Shown here in pieces: positions 24,832 through 34,384 of a stretch of 64,000 nt of DNA. The position numbers and the translations under genes are program-made. Location of the stretch: NCBI RefSeq assembly GCF_016481285.1, contig NZ_JAENBP010000003.1, positions 62,001 to 126,000 on the forward strand. Direction: 5' to 3'. The notes under the pieces were generated by a model. The model saw only the letters and a program-made list of their open reading frames with translations, was not told where the DNA came from and did not search any database. How positions within the stretch are numbered: position 1 is the stretch's first letter; every line of letters starts with the position of its first letter. The stretch is from Streptococcus zalophi (GTDB taxonomy: Bacteria; Bacillota; Bacilli; Lactobacillales; Streptococcaceae).

Positions 24832-25791
24832 ATGACTTATTATAACGCGATAAATTGGAATGAAATTGAAGATGCTGTTGACAAATCAACCTGGGAAAAG
24901 TTAACAGAGCAATTTTGGCTCGATACACGTATTCCCTTATCAAACGACCTTGATGATTGGCGTAAACTTTCAGAAGTTGAAAAAGACTTAGTAGGTAAAG
25001 TTTTCGGTGGTCTTACACTACTTGATACAGTTCAATCTGAAAGTGGCATGTATCAACTTAAAAAAGATGTCAGAACACCACATGAAGAGGCCGTTTTCAA
25101 TAATATTGAATTCATGGAATCTGTTCATGCCAAATCCTACTCTTCAATCTTTTCAACCCTAAATACCAAATCTGAAATTGAAGAGATTTTCAAATGGGTT
25201 TCTGAAAATCCTTATCTGCAAAAAAAAGCTGAAATGATTAATGAAATCTATATCAAGGGAGACCCTCTAGAGAAAAAAGTTGCCAGTGTATTTCTAGAAA
25301 CCTTTCTCTTTTATTCAGGTTTCTTTACACCACTCTACTATCTTGGAAACAACAAACTAGCTAATGTGGCAGAAATCATCAAACTGATTATTCGTGATGA
25401 ATCTGTTCACGGAACCTATATCGGTTACAAATTCCAATTGGGATTTAACGAACTTTCTGATGCTGAACAAGATAAACTAAGAGACTGGATGTATGAGCTT
25501 CTTTATCGTCTATATGAAAATGAAGAAAAATATACGAAATACCTTTATGATCCACTTGGGTGGACAGATGAGGTAATGGTTTTCCTCAGATATAATGCCA
25601 ATAAAGCCCTTATGAATCTTGGTCAAGACCCACTTTTCCCAGATACCGCAGATGATGTTAACCCTATCATTATGAATGGTATCTCAACAGGAACAAGTAA
25701 TCATGACTTCTTCAGTCAAGTTGGTAATGGTTACTTGCTTGGAACTGTTGAAGCAATGACTGATGATGACTATCTCATCGGACTAGACTAA
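24832..25791 (+). CDS. nrdF: Class Ib ribonucleoside-diphosphate reductase beta subunit
   Basis: A 319-residue ferritin-like radical subunit. All six metal ligands are present: Asp65, Glu96, His99, Glu156, Glu190, His193. The radical tyrosine is Tyr103. The complete carboxylate set makes it a conventional dimetal class Ib NrdF, unlike the metal-free class Ie proteins found in some streptococci. Ribosome site GGAGAGG, 11 bases after nrdE. Confidence 0.97.
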   Translation: MTYYNAINWNEIEDAVDKSTWEKLTEQFWLDTRIPLSNDLDDWRKLSEVEKDLVGKVFGGLTLLDTVQSESGMYQLKKDVRTPHEEAVFNNIEFMESVHAKSYSSIFSTLNTKSEIEEIFKWVSENPYLQKKAEMINEIYIKGDPLEKKVASVFLETFLFYSGFFTPLYYLGNNKLANVAEIIKLIIRDESVHGTYIGYKFQLGFNELSDAEQDKLRDWMYELLYRLYENEEKYTKYLYDPLGWTDEVMVFLRYNANKALMNLGQDPLFPDTADDVNPIIMNGISTGTSNHDFFSQVGNGYLLGTVEAMTDDDYLIGLD

Positions 25792-25795
25792 AACT

Positions 25796-25831
25796 AAAAA
25801 AGTTTCCTTATGTGATGTAAGGAAACTTTTT
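25796..25831. terminator. Terminator after nrdF, shared with the converging membrane-protein gene
   Basis: AAAAAAGTTTCCTTA stem, TGTGATG loop, TAAGGAAACTTTTTT. Strong and symmetrical, ending just before the stop of the minus-strand gene. Confidence 0.88.
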
Positions 25832-25837
25832 TGTGGT

Positions 25838-26584
25838 TTATTTATAATAATCACGAACAGACTTAAACTGCATTAACATAATATAGAGATGAATAACAGT
25901 GACAATGATGAGTCCTAAAAAAGGAATGGACCTTGTTAATACACTATAAATAAAGAGCAGGATTTCTATTGCTGGTAAAACATACCCTGAAAGACTCATA
26001 ACAATCAGAAAGCTTGACTTATATTCATTTAGTAATTCTGCTTCATCTTGTTGAAGAATATTATTGGTCACCTCTTTCACTGTTGGAAAAAGAGGTATGT
26101 CTATCTGACGAACGTCAGAATAGAATTTCATTAGCCTACCTTGGAAAAAAATCGCAATAAAAGTCATGATGATATCAAATAGAAATAATAGAAGAGCTAC
26201 TAATTTAAAGTCTGCCAAATGATTAGCAGTTAAAATGATACAAAAGAAACATAAAATAGAGGTCAGACTATTAAATATCAAACTAAAAGCACCTTTTTTA
26301 TTAATAGTAATATAGAGCTCTTCTGAACTATCATCTTTTTGATAATCTTGATATAATCTTTTGGCATCTCTAAATAAGAAGATAGCAATAAAAAATAAAA
26401 TGATATAGATAAACCTAACAGTAAAAGACATTAGTGAAATAATATTATTAATCTCTAATTCTAAAAAAGATATCTTATCAAAAACAAACCCACTAGCAAA
26501 ACCAATAATCCCACCAAAAAAGGCACCAAGTAGTAAACGACTGACAAGATTGCCATAGTGTTCTTTCTCTTTTCTATCTTTCAT
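25838..26584 (-). CDS. DUF3169-like multi-pass membrane protein
   Basis: A 248-residue protein with about six hydrophobic segments (near 13-33, 46-68, 98-120, 124-148, 192-212, 218-240) and a charged N-terminus. I recognise it only as a DUF3169-type protein. It overlaps the XRE regulator gene by 11 nt, so the two are co-expressed. Such pairs are common in streptococci, and the membrane protein may be the partner or target of the regulator. Molecular function is unknown. Confidence 0.75.
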   Translation of the reverse strand: MKDRKEKEHYGNLVSRLLLGAFFGGIIGFASGFVFDKISFLELEINNIISLMSFTVRFIYIILFFIAIFLFRDAKRLYQDYQKDDSSEELYITINKKGAFSLIFNSLTSILCFFCIILTANHLADFKLVALLLFLFDIIMTFIAIFFQGRLMKFYSDVRQIDIPLFPTVKEVTNNILQQDEAELLNEYKSSFLIVMSLSGYVLPAIEILLFIYSVLTRSIPFLGLIIVTVIHLYIMLMQFKSVRDYYK

Positions 26585-26789
26585 CTTCTCCTCCCTCTAG
26601 TCGAAAAACATTATCTACCGGTTCTTTAAATATTTGAGCAATTTTCAGTGCAATTAAAATAGATGGTAGGTATTCGCCTCGTTCTATTAAACTAATGGTT
26701 TGCCTTGATACTTTTGCCAGTTGGGCTAGCTGACTTTGATTTAAACCATCTCTAGCCCGTAATTCCTTTAAGCGATTTTTGACAATCAT
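26574..26789 (-). CDS. Small XRE-family HTH regulator
   Basis: A 71-residue protein consisting almost only of a Cro/CI helix-turn-helix (LNQSQLAQLAKVSRQTISLIE at about 16-36, then GEYLPSILIALKIAQIF). It is of the short YozG-like type, with no sensing domain. It is first in a two-gene operon with the DUF3169-like gene. It probably controls its own operon, but no operator is evident. Confidence 0.88.
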   Translation of the reverse strand: MIVKNRLKELRARDGLNQSQLAQLAKVSRQTISLIERGEYLPSILIALKIAQIFKEPVDNVFRLEGGEDER

Positions 26790-26891
26790 TTGATCACCTC
26801 ATTTTCATCATTATTGTAACATATCCTTTTCTTTTTGACAACTATCATTGTCATTTTTCCTATTTTAATTGTCAAATGATTTTTGAACATC

Positions 26892-26925
26892 AAAAAACCT
26901 CTATGATAATCATCACAGAGGTTTT
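26892..26925 (-). terminator. Terminator of the dnaG-rpoD-DUF59 operon
   Basis: AAAACCTCT stem with internal TGAT/ATCA pairing, closing with AGAGGTTTTTT on the minus strand. It abuts the stop at 26928. Confidence 0.85.
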
Positions 26926-26927
26926 CT

Positions 26928-27263
26928 TTATCTCACACCTAGTGCAATTCTTGCATAACGACTCATCTTGTCAACAGACCAAGCTGGGTACCAAACGAGT
27001 TTAACATCCACCTTGGTAACTTCTGGAACACCTTTCATCACATCGTAAATTTGATCTGTTAGTAAATCTGCTAGAGGACAACCCATAGTTGTCAAGGTCA
27101 TATCAATTTCAGTTGCGCCATCATCATCAAATCTAATCTCATAAACAAGACCAAGATTAACAATATCAATACCTAGTTCGGGATCAATCACTTGTTCAAG
27201 TGCTTTTAAAATATTACCTTTGATGATTTCAACTTCTTCAAGAGAATAATTTTTTTCTGACAT
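26928..27263 (-). CDS. MIP18/DUF59-family iron-sulfur assembly protein (SufT-like)
   Basis: A 111-residue protein of the PaaD/SufT family. The DPELGIDIVNLGLVYEI and TTMGCPLADLLTDQI signatures are visible, including the conserved Cys of GCP. Members help in iron-sulfur cluster maturation. It lies 11 bp after rpoD and is the last gene of the dnaG-rpoD operon, an arrangement seen in other streptococci. Confidence 0.88.
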   Translation of the reverse strand: MSEKNYSLEEVEIIKGNILKALEQVIDPELGIDIVNLGLVYEIRFDDDGATEIDMTLTTMGCPLADLLTDQIYDVMKGVPEVTKVDVKLVWYPAWSVDKMSRYARIALGVR

Positions 27264-27274
27264 AAATATTTCTC

Positions 27275-28384
27275 CTAATCTTCAATAAAATCACGCAATT
27301 GTTTACTACGACTCGGATGACGTAGTTTTCTTAAAGCTTTTGCTTCAATTTGACGAATACGTTCACGCGTCACATTGAATACTTTACCAACATCTTCCAA
27401 GGTTCTCATTTTACCATCATCCAACCCAAAACGTAGGCGAAGTACATTTTCTTCACGGTCAGTTAATGTATCTAAAACCTCGTTTAGCTGTTCACGTAAG
27501 ACAACACGAGTAGTGTAGTCGATAGGATTTTCAATCACTTCATCTTCAATGAAATCTCCAAGATGGCTATCATCTTCTTCACCGATTGGTGTTTCTAATG
27601 ACACAGGTTCTTGTGCTATTTTCAAGATTTCACGAACCTTATCTGGTGTCATCTCCATACGTTCACCTATTTGTTCAGGTGTAGGATCTTGACCTAATTC
27701 TTGTAAAAGATTACGTTGCTCACGAACCAACTTATTAATCGTTTCAACCATATGGACTGGAATACGGATGGTACGAGCTTGGTCAGCAATAGCACGAGTA
27801 ATGGCTTGTCTAATCCACCATGTGGCATAAGTTGAAAATTTGAAACCTTTAGAATAATCAAATTTATCAACTGCTTTCATCAAGCCCATATTGCCTTCTT
27901 GAATCAAATCAAGAAACTGCATGCCTCGCCCAACATAGCGCTTAGCGATTGACACCACTAAACGTAGATTAGCTTCAGCTAGACGTTGCTTGGCTAAAGC
28001 ATCTCCTTGATCAACTAAAACAGCTAGTTCTTTTTCTTCTTCTGTGGTTAAAAGAGGCACAACACCAATTTCTTTTAGGTACATGCGTACAGGATCATTA
28101 ACCTTTGCAGAATTACTACCAAGAAGTTCTTCATCGGTTAATTCTTCTGGTTTAATTTCTTCAACAGCATAGGTAGTTGATGGATTACCTTCTTTATCAG
28201 TAATGGAAATTCCACCGTCTGTCAGACGTTCCAATAAATTTTCAATTTGATCGGCATCTAGTGTAAAAGGAATAACCAGTTTTTCTGTAATCTCGTCATC
28301 AACTGCTGTTCCCGCTTTTTTATGATTACGAATAAAATCTGCGACTTGCACATTATACGTTGACATTTCTTTTTTACTTACCAT
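27275..28384 (-). CDS. rpoD: RNA polymerase primary sigma factor
   Basis: A 369-residue SigA-type factor. Region 1.2 ([17 protein letters not shown], about 95-112), region 2 ([17 protein letters not shown], about 180-196), region 3 and the region 4 HTH ([20 protein letters not shown], about 333-352) are complete. It directs transcription from the TTGACA/TATAAT promoters seen in this window. AGGAG before the ATG, 9 bp after dnaG. Confidence 0.98.
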   Translation of the reverse strand: MVSKKEMSTYNVQVADFIRNHKKAGTAVDDEITEKLVIPFTLDADQIENLLERLTDGGISITDKEGNPSTTYAVEEIKPEELTDEELLGSNSAKVNDPVRMYLKEIGVVPLLTTEEEKELAVLVDQGDALAKQRLAEANLRLVVSIAKRYVGRGMQFLDLIQEGNMGLMKAVDKFDYSKGFKFSTYATWWIRQAITRAIADQARTIRIPVHMVETINKLVREQRNLLQELGQDPTPEQIGERMEMTPDKVREILKIAQEPVSLETPIGEEDDSHLGDFIEDEVIENPIDYTTRVVLREQLNEVLDTLTDREENVLRLRFGLDDGKMRTLEDVGKVFNVTRERIRQIEAKALRKLRHPSRSKQLRDFIED

Positions 28385-28393
28385 AATTCTCCT

Positions 28394-30172
28394 TTATTCC
28401 ATATGACGCTTTTGCTCAATCAAAGCTTCAAGTGCTGATATAGCACTGTCAATATCACCTTGATTACTTGATTCACGGATAAATTGACTTTGTTTTTTTA
28501 AGTCTTGTTCTCTTAAAAAGAAATTACGCCGTTCTTCAATTTCTTCAATTTCATTTTCGGCTATCTCATCAGGTAGATTTTCTTCTAAAACTTGATAATA
28601 GGCCTGTCTTTGACTATCAGTTAGTTGAGCCAAATCTAAAGTAGTAATTTCTCCTTTTTCTTTTAAAATACCATATAAAAACTGAAGTTCTGTTGTTTCA
28701 AATCTGAAATCATCTCTATTTCTAAAAGCATTTAATAAATGTTCATGATGAATTAAACGATGAAATAATTGATTTTCTGCTTTTAGAAGCCCAGTCGTAT
28801 GCCCTACTTTTTGTATCTCATGATTAAGAGACGAAAGACTCATTCTAGCATTTGATTTTGATGTCCGTTGACTAAGACGGTAATTATTAACCACCTGTTC
28901 AATTTGTAGATAATCAAAATCTGGAAGTCTTTCTGCCAACTTATAGATATAGGTGTTTTGAGCAGTGATGGATTTTTCTTTGGCGATTAATTGTGCCATT
29001 TGATCAACATACGAAATTTCAGCTTGAAGATTGTCACTATTTTTGGGCATGTAAAATTGCATTAAAAATTCAATACTGCTGATTCGTGATTGCTCTAAAA
29101 GAGACGCCAATTCTTGTTCAGAATATTTTTTAACGAATTCATCAGGGTCCATCTGCTGTGGCATTTTAACAATTTCAACTATCAAATCACTCAATATATC
29201 AAGCGCCTTAGTAATAGCCTCTTGTCCAGCGGAATCACCATCATAAGTTAAGATAACCTTTTTAGCAAATTTTTTCAAATGTCTAACATGATCAGTCGTT
29301 AGTGCTGTTCCCATTGATGCGACAGCATTTTTTATCCCTGAACGATAAGCCGCTATGACATCCATAAATCCTTCCATGATATAGACTTCATTTGTTTTTT
29401 TGATAACTGCTTTTGCCTTATCCAAATGATATAATTCGTAGGATTTATTAAAAAATGCTGTCGATCTTGTGTTTTTATATTTTGCTTGATGTTGACTTAT
29501 TTCCTCTTTTGTCCAAATACGACCAGAAAAACCAATAGTATTACCCGATTCATCTGTTAGAGGGAACATAATACGATTTCTAAAAGCATCATATAATTGA
29601 TTGCTATCACTAATATTAAATAATCCCGATGCCGTCAGATCTTTTTCCTCATACTTAGAAGAGATGCTTTGAAAAAGATAATTAGTCTCGTCTGGTGCTA
29701 ATCCAATATTAAAATAAGTGATTAACTCATCAGTTAAACCTCGTTCATAGAGGTATTCTTTTGCCTTTTGACCGACCGTTGTTGTCATTAATACAGCATG
29801 ATAAAATTTGGCAGCATCTTTATTTAGCTCAAAAATGATTTGATGAGGGTGCTTTTTTTTCACTTGTTCACCAAGAGATTGACTACTAATTGAAAAACCA
29901 GCTCTTTCTCCTAAAATTTTGACACTCTCTAAAAATGTAATCTGATGATATTCTTCAAGAAATTTAAAAACATCACCTGACTTACCACAACCAAAACAGT
30001 GGTAAAACTGTTTATCTTCAATAACATTAAATGACGGGGTCTTTTCTTGATGAAAAGGACAAAGACCAAGATAATTACGACCAGATTTTGTGAGATCGAC
30101 AACCTCGCCAATAATATCAACGATATTAACGCTATTTTTGATGTCTGAAATCATTGTTTTATCAATTGCCAA
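28394..30172 (-). CDS. dnaG: DNA primase
   Basis: A 592-residue primase that makes RNA primers for replication. The N-terminal zinc motif uses Cys38, His41, Cys59 and Cys62. The Toprim core has EGFMDVIA near 267 and LTYDGDSAGQEA near 313. A C-terminal helicase-binding region follows. The start codon is TTG at 30172, supported by GAGGTGA just upstream and the conserved first residues; no ATG in frame is better placed. First gene of the macromolecular synthesis operon with rpoD. Confidence 0.96.
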   Translation of the reverse strand: MAIDKTMISDIKNSVNIVDIIGEVVDLTKSGRNYLGLCPFHQEKTPSFNVIEDKQFYHCFGCGKSGDVFKFLEEYHQITFLESVKILGERAGFSISSQSLGEQVKKKHPHQIIFELNKDAAKFYHAVLMTTTVGQKAKEYLYERGLTDELITYFNIGLAPDETNYLFQSISSKYEEKDLTASGLFNISDSNQLYDAFRNRIMFPLTDESGNTIGFSGRIWTKEEISQHQAKYKNTRSTAFFNKSYELYHLDKAKAVIKKTNEVYIMEGFMDVIAAYRSGIKNAVASMGTALTTDHVRHLKKFAKKVILTYDGDSAGQEAITKALDILSDLIVEIVKMPQQMDPDEFVKKYSEQELASLLEQSRISSIEFLMQFYMPKNSDNLQAEISYVDQMAQLIAKEKSITAQNTYIYKLAERLPDFDYLQIEQVVNNYRLSQRTSKSNARMSLSSLNHEIQKVGHTTGLLKAENQLFHRLIHHEHLLNAFRNRDDFRFETTELQFLYGILKEKGEITTLDLAQLTDSQRQAYYQVLEENLPDEIAENEIEEIEERRNFFLREQDLKKQSQFIRESSNQGDIDSAISALEALIEQKRHME

Positions 30173-30215
30173 ATCATCACCTCAACACAAAAATCCCATT
30201 TTATTTTTATATTTC

Positions 30216-30244
30216 ATTATAGCACAGTCACTTATAATTGTAAA
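30216..30244 (-). promoter_or_regulatory. dnaG-rpoD promoter
   Basis: TTTACA (30239-30244), 17-base spacer, TATAAT (30216-30221). Near-consensus and well placed for the operon. Confidence 0.85.
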
Positions 30245-30261
30245 TTTAAAAACCGATTTGC

Positions 30262-30290
30262 TTGCTTTAAGAAAAAAAATACGTTATAAT
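30262..30290 (+). promoter_or_regulatory. mscL promoter
   Basis: TTGCTT (30262-30267), 17-base spacer, TATAAT (30285-30290), divergent from the dnaG promoter with the two -35 boxes only 17 bp apart. Confidence 0.82.
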
Positions 30291-30326
30291 TCTCAAAAAT
30301 CAAATGTGAAAGGAGCATACGAACTT

Positions 30327-30695
30327 ATGATTAAAGATCTTAAAAACTTTTTGTTTAAGGGAAATGTTCTCGATTTAGCAGTTGCAGTGATTATTGGTGG
30401 CGCTTTTGGTGCTGTCATTACTTCCTTAGTTGAAGATGTGATTACACCAATTATCGGTATGATTCTTGGCCAACCCGACTTTTCAAGTATCAAGATTGGG
30501 TCTATTGCTATTGGTAACTTTATCAATGCGGTTGTTAGTTTCTTAATTATTGGAACAGTTCTCTTCTTCATTGTGAAAGCTGCTGAACGTGCAATGACTG
30601 TTGGTAAAACTAATGAAACTGTGGAAGAAGAACCAGTTGGACCAACTCAAGAAGAACTACTTATTGAAATTCGAGATTTATTAGCAAAAAAATAA
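30327..30695 (+). CDS. mscL: Large-conductance mechanosensitive channel
   Basis: A 122-residue channel subunit with two membrane helices (about 14-42 and 62-85) separated by a short loop, and a cytoplasmic C-terminal helix (GPTQEELLIEIRDLLAKK). It opens under membrane tension to release osmolytes. An open frame runs upstream to 30090, but the true start is ATG 30327, behind AAAGGAG and matching the family N-terminus MIKDLKNFLFKGNVLDLAV. Confidence 0.96.
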   Translation: MIKDLKNFLFKGNVLDLAVAVIIGGAFGAVITSLVEDVITPIIGMILGQPDFSSIKIGSIAIGNFINAVVSFLIIGTVLFFIVKAAERAMTVGKTNETVEEEPVGPTQEELLIEIRDLLAKK

Positions 30696-30726
30696 AAGTC
30701 GCTAAAATAAATATTGAACCTGAAAT

Positions 30727-30762
30727 AAAAAGACAAGCACTAACTTTAGTGCTTGTCTTTTT
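30727..30762. terminator. Bidirectional terminator between mscL and rnjB
   Basis: AAAAAGACAAGCACTA-ACTT-TAGTGCTTGTCTTTTT: a long perfect stem between converging genes. Confidence 0.9.
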
Positions 30763-30822
30763 ATTTTTTCAATCTATCGTTTCATCTCCTTATTCTAAAA
30801 AATAAGGTCTTAACATTTGTAA

Positions 30823-32487
30823 TTATGAACGCACTTCCATAACAACTGGTAAAACAGCTGGACGACGTTTTGTTTGTTCGAAGAGGAATCTGCTGACAGC
30901 ATCACGAATAGAAGACTTCAATTCACCCCACTCAAAACTATCTTTAGCTAAATATTTTTCTACTGTTTCGTTAACCAAATCAGCACTGTCAATCAAAATA
31001 TCTCTGCTCTTTTTAACATAAACAAATCCACGTGTGTTGACTTTAGCTTTAGAGACAATTTTTTTCTCACGTTTATTCACAGTAATAACAACAATGAAAA
31101 TACCATCTTCTGACAAAACCTTGCGGTCTCTCATAACGATATTACCAACATCACCTATAGCATTTCCATCTAATAAGACATCATTAGCAGGCACTGTTCC
31201 TTCCTTGAGAAAACGATCCTTTTGTAAAACCATGACATCACCACGTTTCATGATGTATATATTTTCAGGAAACATACCAATCTCTTGTGCTAAGCCTGCA
31301 TGAGCTGCTAATTCACGGTATTCTCCTTGAATTGGAAAAAGATATTTAGGTTTCATGAGATTAATCATCAACTGCAAATCCCTACCGTTGGCATGACCTG
31401 AAACACGTAAATTTTTAGTAATGGACTGAACAACCCCACCAGCCTTATAAATTAGATTTTCAACACGCGCAACGATAGCTTCACTAGCAATACTTGGTGT
31501 GGTGATAATGTAGATAAGATCACCGTCTTTAATTTGGACATAACGATGACGGCCTGTTGACATTTTTCTAAGACCATTAATAGGTTCACCCATACGACCT
31601 GTTTCAAGAATAATCAACTCACTATCATCAAATCTGTCCATTTCTTTAGGTTTGATTAATAATTTTTTATCAGATAGAGATAATTTTTTCAAATCTAGAG
31701 CTGTTCTAACAATATTTTCAGCATCAAAACCAGTTAACACAACACGACGACCATGTTTTTCAGCAGCGTCAAAAACTTGCTGAATCCTTGCCAAATTACT
31801 GGCAACAGCCGCAACAATAATACGACCTTCCCAATCAGCAATGACGTTATTGATTTCATCGCCAACCTCTGCTTCACTAGCAATCTGAAAATTGCTTTCA
31901 GCATTGGCAGAATCTGAAAGAAGAGCCAAAACACCTTCACTACCAATTTCTGCTAATCTAGCAAAATCCGTTTGATATAACTCACTTGCTGCTTGGTCAA
32001 ATTTAAAGTCACCAGTATAGACAATATTACCTTTTGATGTTCCAATCACAATTCCTAAACTCTCTGGAATAGAGTGTGTTGTTTTAAAAAAGGAAATGGT
32101 GTTTTTACCAAATTCAATTTCTGTATCACTATCAACAATGTGAAAATTATTAAATTTCTTAGTGGCATCATTTGCTTTAACCACCAATTTTGCTAGAGCA
32201 ATTGTCAATTCTGAACCAAAGACAGGTGCTTTCACTTCTTCTAAAAGATAGGGAAGCGCTCCAATGGCATCAGCGTGTCCATGGGTTAAAAAGATGCCTT
32301 TAACCCTTTTTTTGTTTTCAAAAACATAGTCTAGATTAGGGATAACCACATCCACACCTAATTGTTCGTTTTCAGGATATTTTAATCCTGCATCTAAAAT
32401 ATAAATGGCTTTACCAACTTCTACAATGTAGAAGTTTTTACCATTTTCTCTTACACCGCCCAGGGCAATGATTTTTATATTTGTCAC
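30823..32487 (-). CDS. rnjB: Ribonuclease J2
   Basis: A 554-residue beta-lactamase/beta-CASP ribonuclease. The metal motif reads HGHADAIG rather than HGHEDHIG, so a metal-binding His is missing; that is typical of the RNase J2 paralogue, which has weak activity and supports RNase J1. beta-CASP and C-terminal domains are complete. It takes part in mRNA decay and is essential in some streptococci. The start codon is GTG at 32487, behind AAGGAG. RNase J1 is not in this window. Confidence 0.93.
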   Translation of the reverse strand: MTNIKIIALGGVRENGKNFYIVEVGKAIYILDAGLKYPENEQLGVDVVIPNLDYVFENKKRVKGIFLTHGHADAIGALPYLLEEVKAPVFGSELTIALAKLVVKANDATKKFNNFHIVDSDTEIEFGKNTISFFKTTHSIPESLGIVIGTSKGNIVYTGDFKFDQAASELYQTDFARLAEIGSEGVLALLSDSANAESNFQIASEAEVGDEINNVIADWEGRIIVAAVASNLARIQQVFDAAEKHGRRVVLTGFDAENIVRTALDLKKLSLSDKKLLIKPKEMDRFDDSELIILETGRMGEPINGLRKMSTGRHRYVQIKDGDLIYIITTPSIASEAIVARVENLIYKAGGVVQSITKNLRVSGHANGRDLQLMINLMKPKYLFPIQGEYRELAAHAGLAQEIGMFPENIYIMKRGDVMVLQKDRFLKEGTVPANDVLLDGNAIGDVGNIVMRDRKVLSEDGIFIVVITVNKREKKIVSKAKVNTRGFVYVKKSRDILIDSADLVNETVEKYLAKDSFEWGELKSSIRDAVSRFLFEQTKRRPAVLPVVMEVRS

Positions 32488-32702
32488 TCTTTTCTCCTTA
32501 ATATTTTTTTAATACTAACGGTCCTTGCTTTTAAACAAGTCGAATTACAGCGATTGCAACAGTGTTGCATACTTTCTTAGTATACAACTTTTCCCTTATT
32601 TTTTCAATGAAAGGACACTAGAACGACTTTATCAAAAGCATTGATACGTTTTATGAATGAACTGTGGTATAATAACAACATAAAACTGAAAGTTGGAATG
32701 TT

Positions 32703-34355
32703 ATGTCTTTTGATGGCTTTTTTTTACACCATATGGTTAAAGAATTAAAAGAAGAAATTTTATTTGGTCGTGTGCAAAAAATTAATCAACCTTTTGAAAA
32801 TGAGTTGGTTTTATCTATTCGTAAAAATCGTCAAAATTATCGATTGCTCCTATCTGCTCATCCCGTATTTGGAAGACTTCATATCACTCAAGTCACTTTT
32901 TCTAATCCACAAACACCAAACACCTTTACAATGATTATGAGAAAATACCTTCAAGGTGCTGTCATTGAAGATATTAAACAACTGGAAAATGATCGCATTG
33001 TTGAAATGACCTTTTCCAATAAAAATGAGATTGGTGATCATATCAAAGTAACTTTGATGATTGAGATAATGGGAAAACACTCGAATATCATCTTGATTGA
33101 TAAAAATGAAGGCAAAATTATTGAATCAGTCAAACACGTTGGTTTTTCACAAAATAGTTATCGCACTATTTTACCAGGCAGTTATTATGTTTTACCACCA
33201 AAAACTAATAGCACCAACCCTTTTGAAATTTCTGATGAAAAATTATTTGAGTCTTTGCAGACTAATGAACTTAACCCCAAAAACCTACAACTGCTATTTC
33301 AAGGATTGGGACGTGATACCGCAATAGAACTCAGTCATAGACTAACCAATGAAAAATTTCAAGCCTTTCGCCACTTTTTTAATCAGTCCACAGCACCTAG
33401 TCTTACAGAAAAATCTTTCTCAGCCATTTTATTTTCAGACTCAAAAGAAACTTTTTCGAGTTTATCTGAAGTGTTAGACGTCTATTATAAAGATAAGGCA
33501 CAAAGAGATAGGATCAATCAGCAAGCCAATGATTTAATCCACCGTGTTAATACGGAAATACAAAAAAATAAGAAAAAACTAAAAAAACAAGAGCAAGAAC
33601 TAAAGGATACCGAAAATGCGGAAGAATTCCGTCAAAAAGGAGAATTACTGACAACCTTTTTAAGGAATGTTCCAAATAATCAAAACCAGGTCACTCTTGA
33701 TAATTATTACACAGGAGAAAAGATAACTATTTCACTAGATAAAGCTTTAACTCCTAATCAAAATGCTCAACGCTATTTTAAGAAATACCAAAAATTAAAA
33801 GAAGCTGTGAAACATCTCAGTCATTTGCTCAAAGAAACCAGAGAAACAATTGCTTATTTAGAAACCGTTGAAACGGCTCTTAATCAGGCAACTCTTTCTG
33901 AAATTGCTGATATCAGAGAAGAATTGATAGAAACAGGATTTATCAAACAAAAAAGACGCGATAAACATCATAAAAAACAAAAACCTGAACAGTACTTAGC
34001 GAGTGATGGAAAAACACTTATCTTGGTTGGTAAAAATAACCTCCAAAATGACGAACTTTCTTTTAAAATTGCTCAGAAAAATGATCTCTGGTTCCATGCC
34101 AAAGATATTCCTGGTAGTCATGTGGTTATTCGTAATAACTCAAATCCTAGTGATGAGGTCAAAACTGATGCTGCTGAACTTGCCGCCTATTTTTCTAAAG
34201 CACGACTCTCTAATCTTGTTCAAGTAGACATGATTGAAGCAAAAAAATTAAATAAACCGACCGGATCAAAACCAGGTTTTGTTACCTATACTGGGCAAAA
34301 AACCTTAAGGGTAACCCCTGATGAAGAAAAAATTAATAGAATGAGACAGTCATAA
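32703..34355 (+). CDS. rqcH: Rqc2-type NFACT protein RqcH (fibronectin-binding PavA/Fbp54 homologue)
   Basis: A 550-residue NFACT protein: NFACT-N (about 1-170), helix-hairpin and coiled-coil segments (about 260-310 and 350-410, Lys/Glu-rich), then NFACT-R (about 440-530; NDLWFHAKDIPGSHVVIR). In Bacillus this family adds alanine tails to stalled nascent chains on 50S subunits. In streptococci the same protein was named PavA or Fbp54 for fibronectin binding. There is no signal peptide, as in its relatives. An extended -10 (TG-G-TATAAT, 32665-32673) lies upstream. Confidence 0.93.
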   Translation: MSFDGFFLHHMVKELKEEILFGRVQKINQPFENELVLSIRKNRQNYRLLLSAHPVFGRLHITQVTFSNPQTPNTFTMIMRKYLQGAVIEDIKQLENDRIVEMTFSNKNEIGDHIKVTLMIEIMGKHSNIILIDKNEGKIIESVKHVGFSQNSYRTILPGSYYVLPPKTNSTNPFEISDEKLFESLQTNELNPKNLQLLFQGLGRDTAIELSHRLTNEKFQAFRHFFNQSTAPSLTEKSFSAILFSDSKETFSSLSEVLDVYYKDKAQRDRINQQANDLIHRVNTEIQKNKKKLKKQEQELKDTENAEEFRQKGELLTTFLRNVPNNQNQVTLDNYYTGEKITISLDKALTPNQNAQRYFKKYQKLKEAVKHLSHLLKETRETIAYLETVETALNQATLSEIADIREELIETGFIKQKRRDKHHKKQKPEQYLASDGKTLILVGKNNLQNDELSFKIAQKNDLWFHAKDIPGSHVVIRNNSNPSDEVKTDAAELAAYFSKARLSNLVQVDMIEAKKLNKPTGSKPGFVTYTGQKTLRVTPDEEKINRMRQS

Positions 34356-34384
34356 AAAACACTTGCACAAGCAAGTGTTTTTTT
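34354..34384. terminator. Bidirectional terminator between rqcH and the TPR gene
   Basis: AAAAAACACTTGC-ACAA-GCAAGTGTTTTTT, overlapping the stop codons of both converging genes. Confidence 0.87.

Noticed and set aside
24832..25791. Metal-free class Ie (DOPA radical) NrdF
   Set aside because: All carboxylate ligands (Asp65, Glu96, Glu156, Glu190) and Tyr103 are present, so it is conventional class Ib.
30090..30326. Upstream extension of mscL
   Set aside because: Crosses the dnaG and mscL promoters; the family N-terminus and ribosome site fix the start at 30327.
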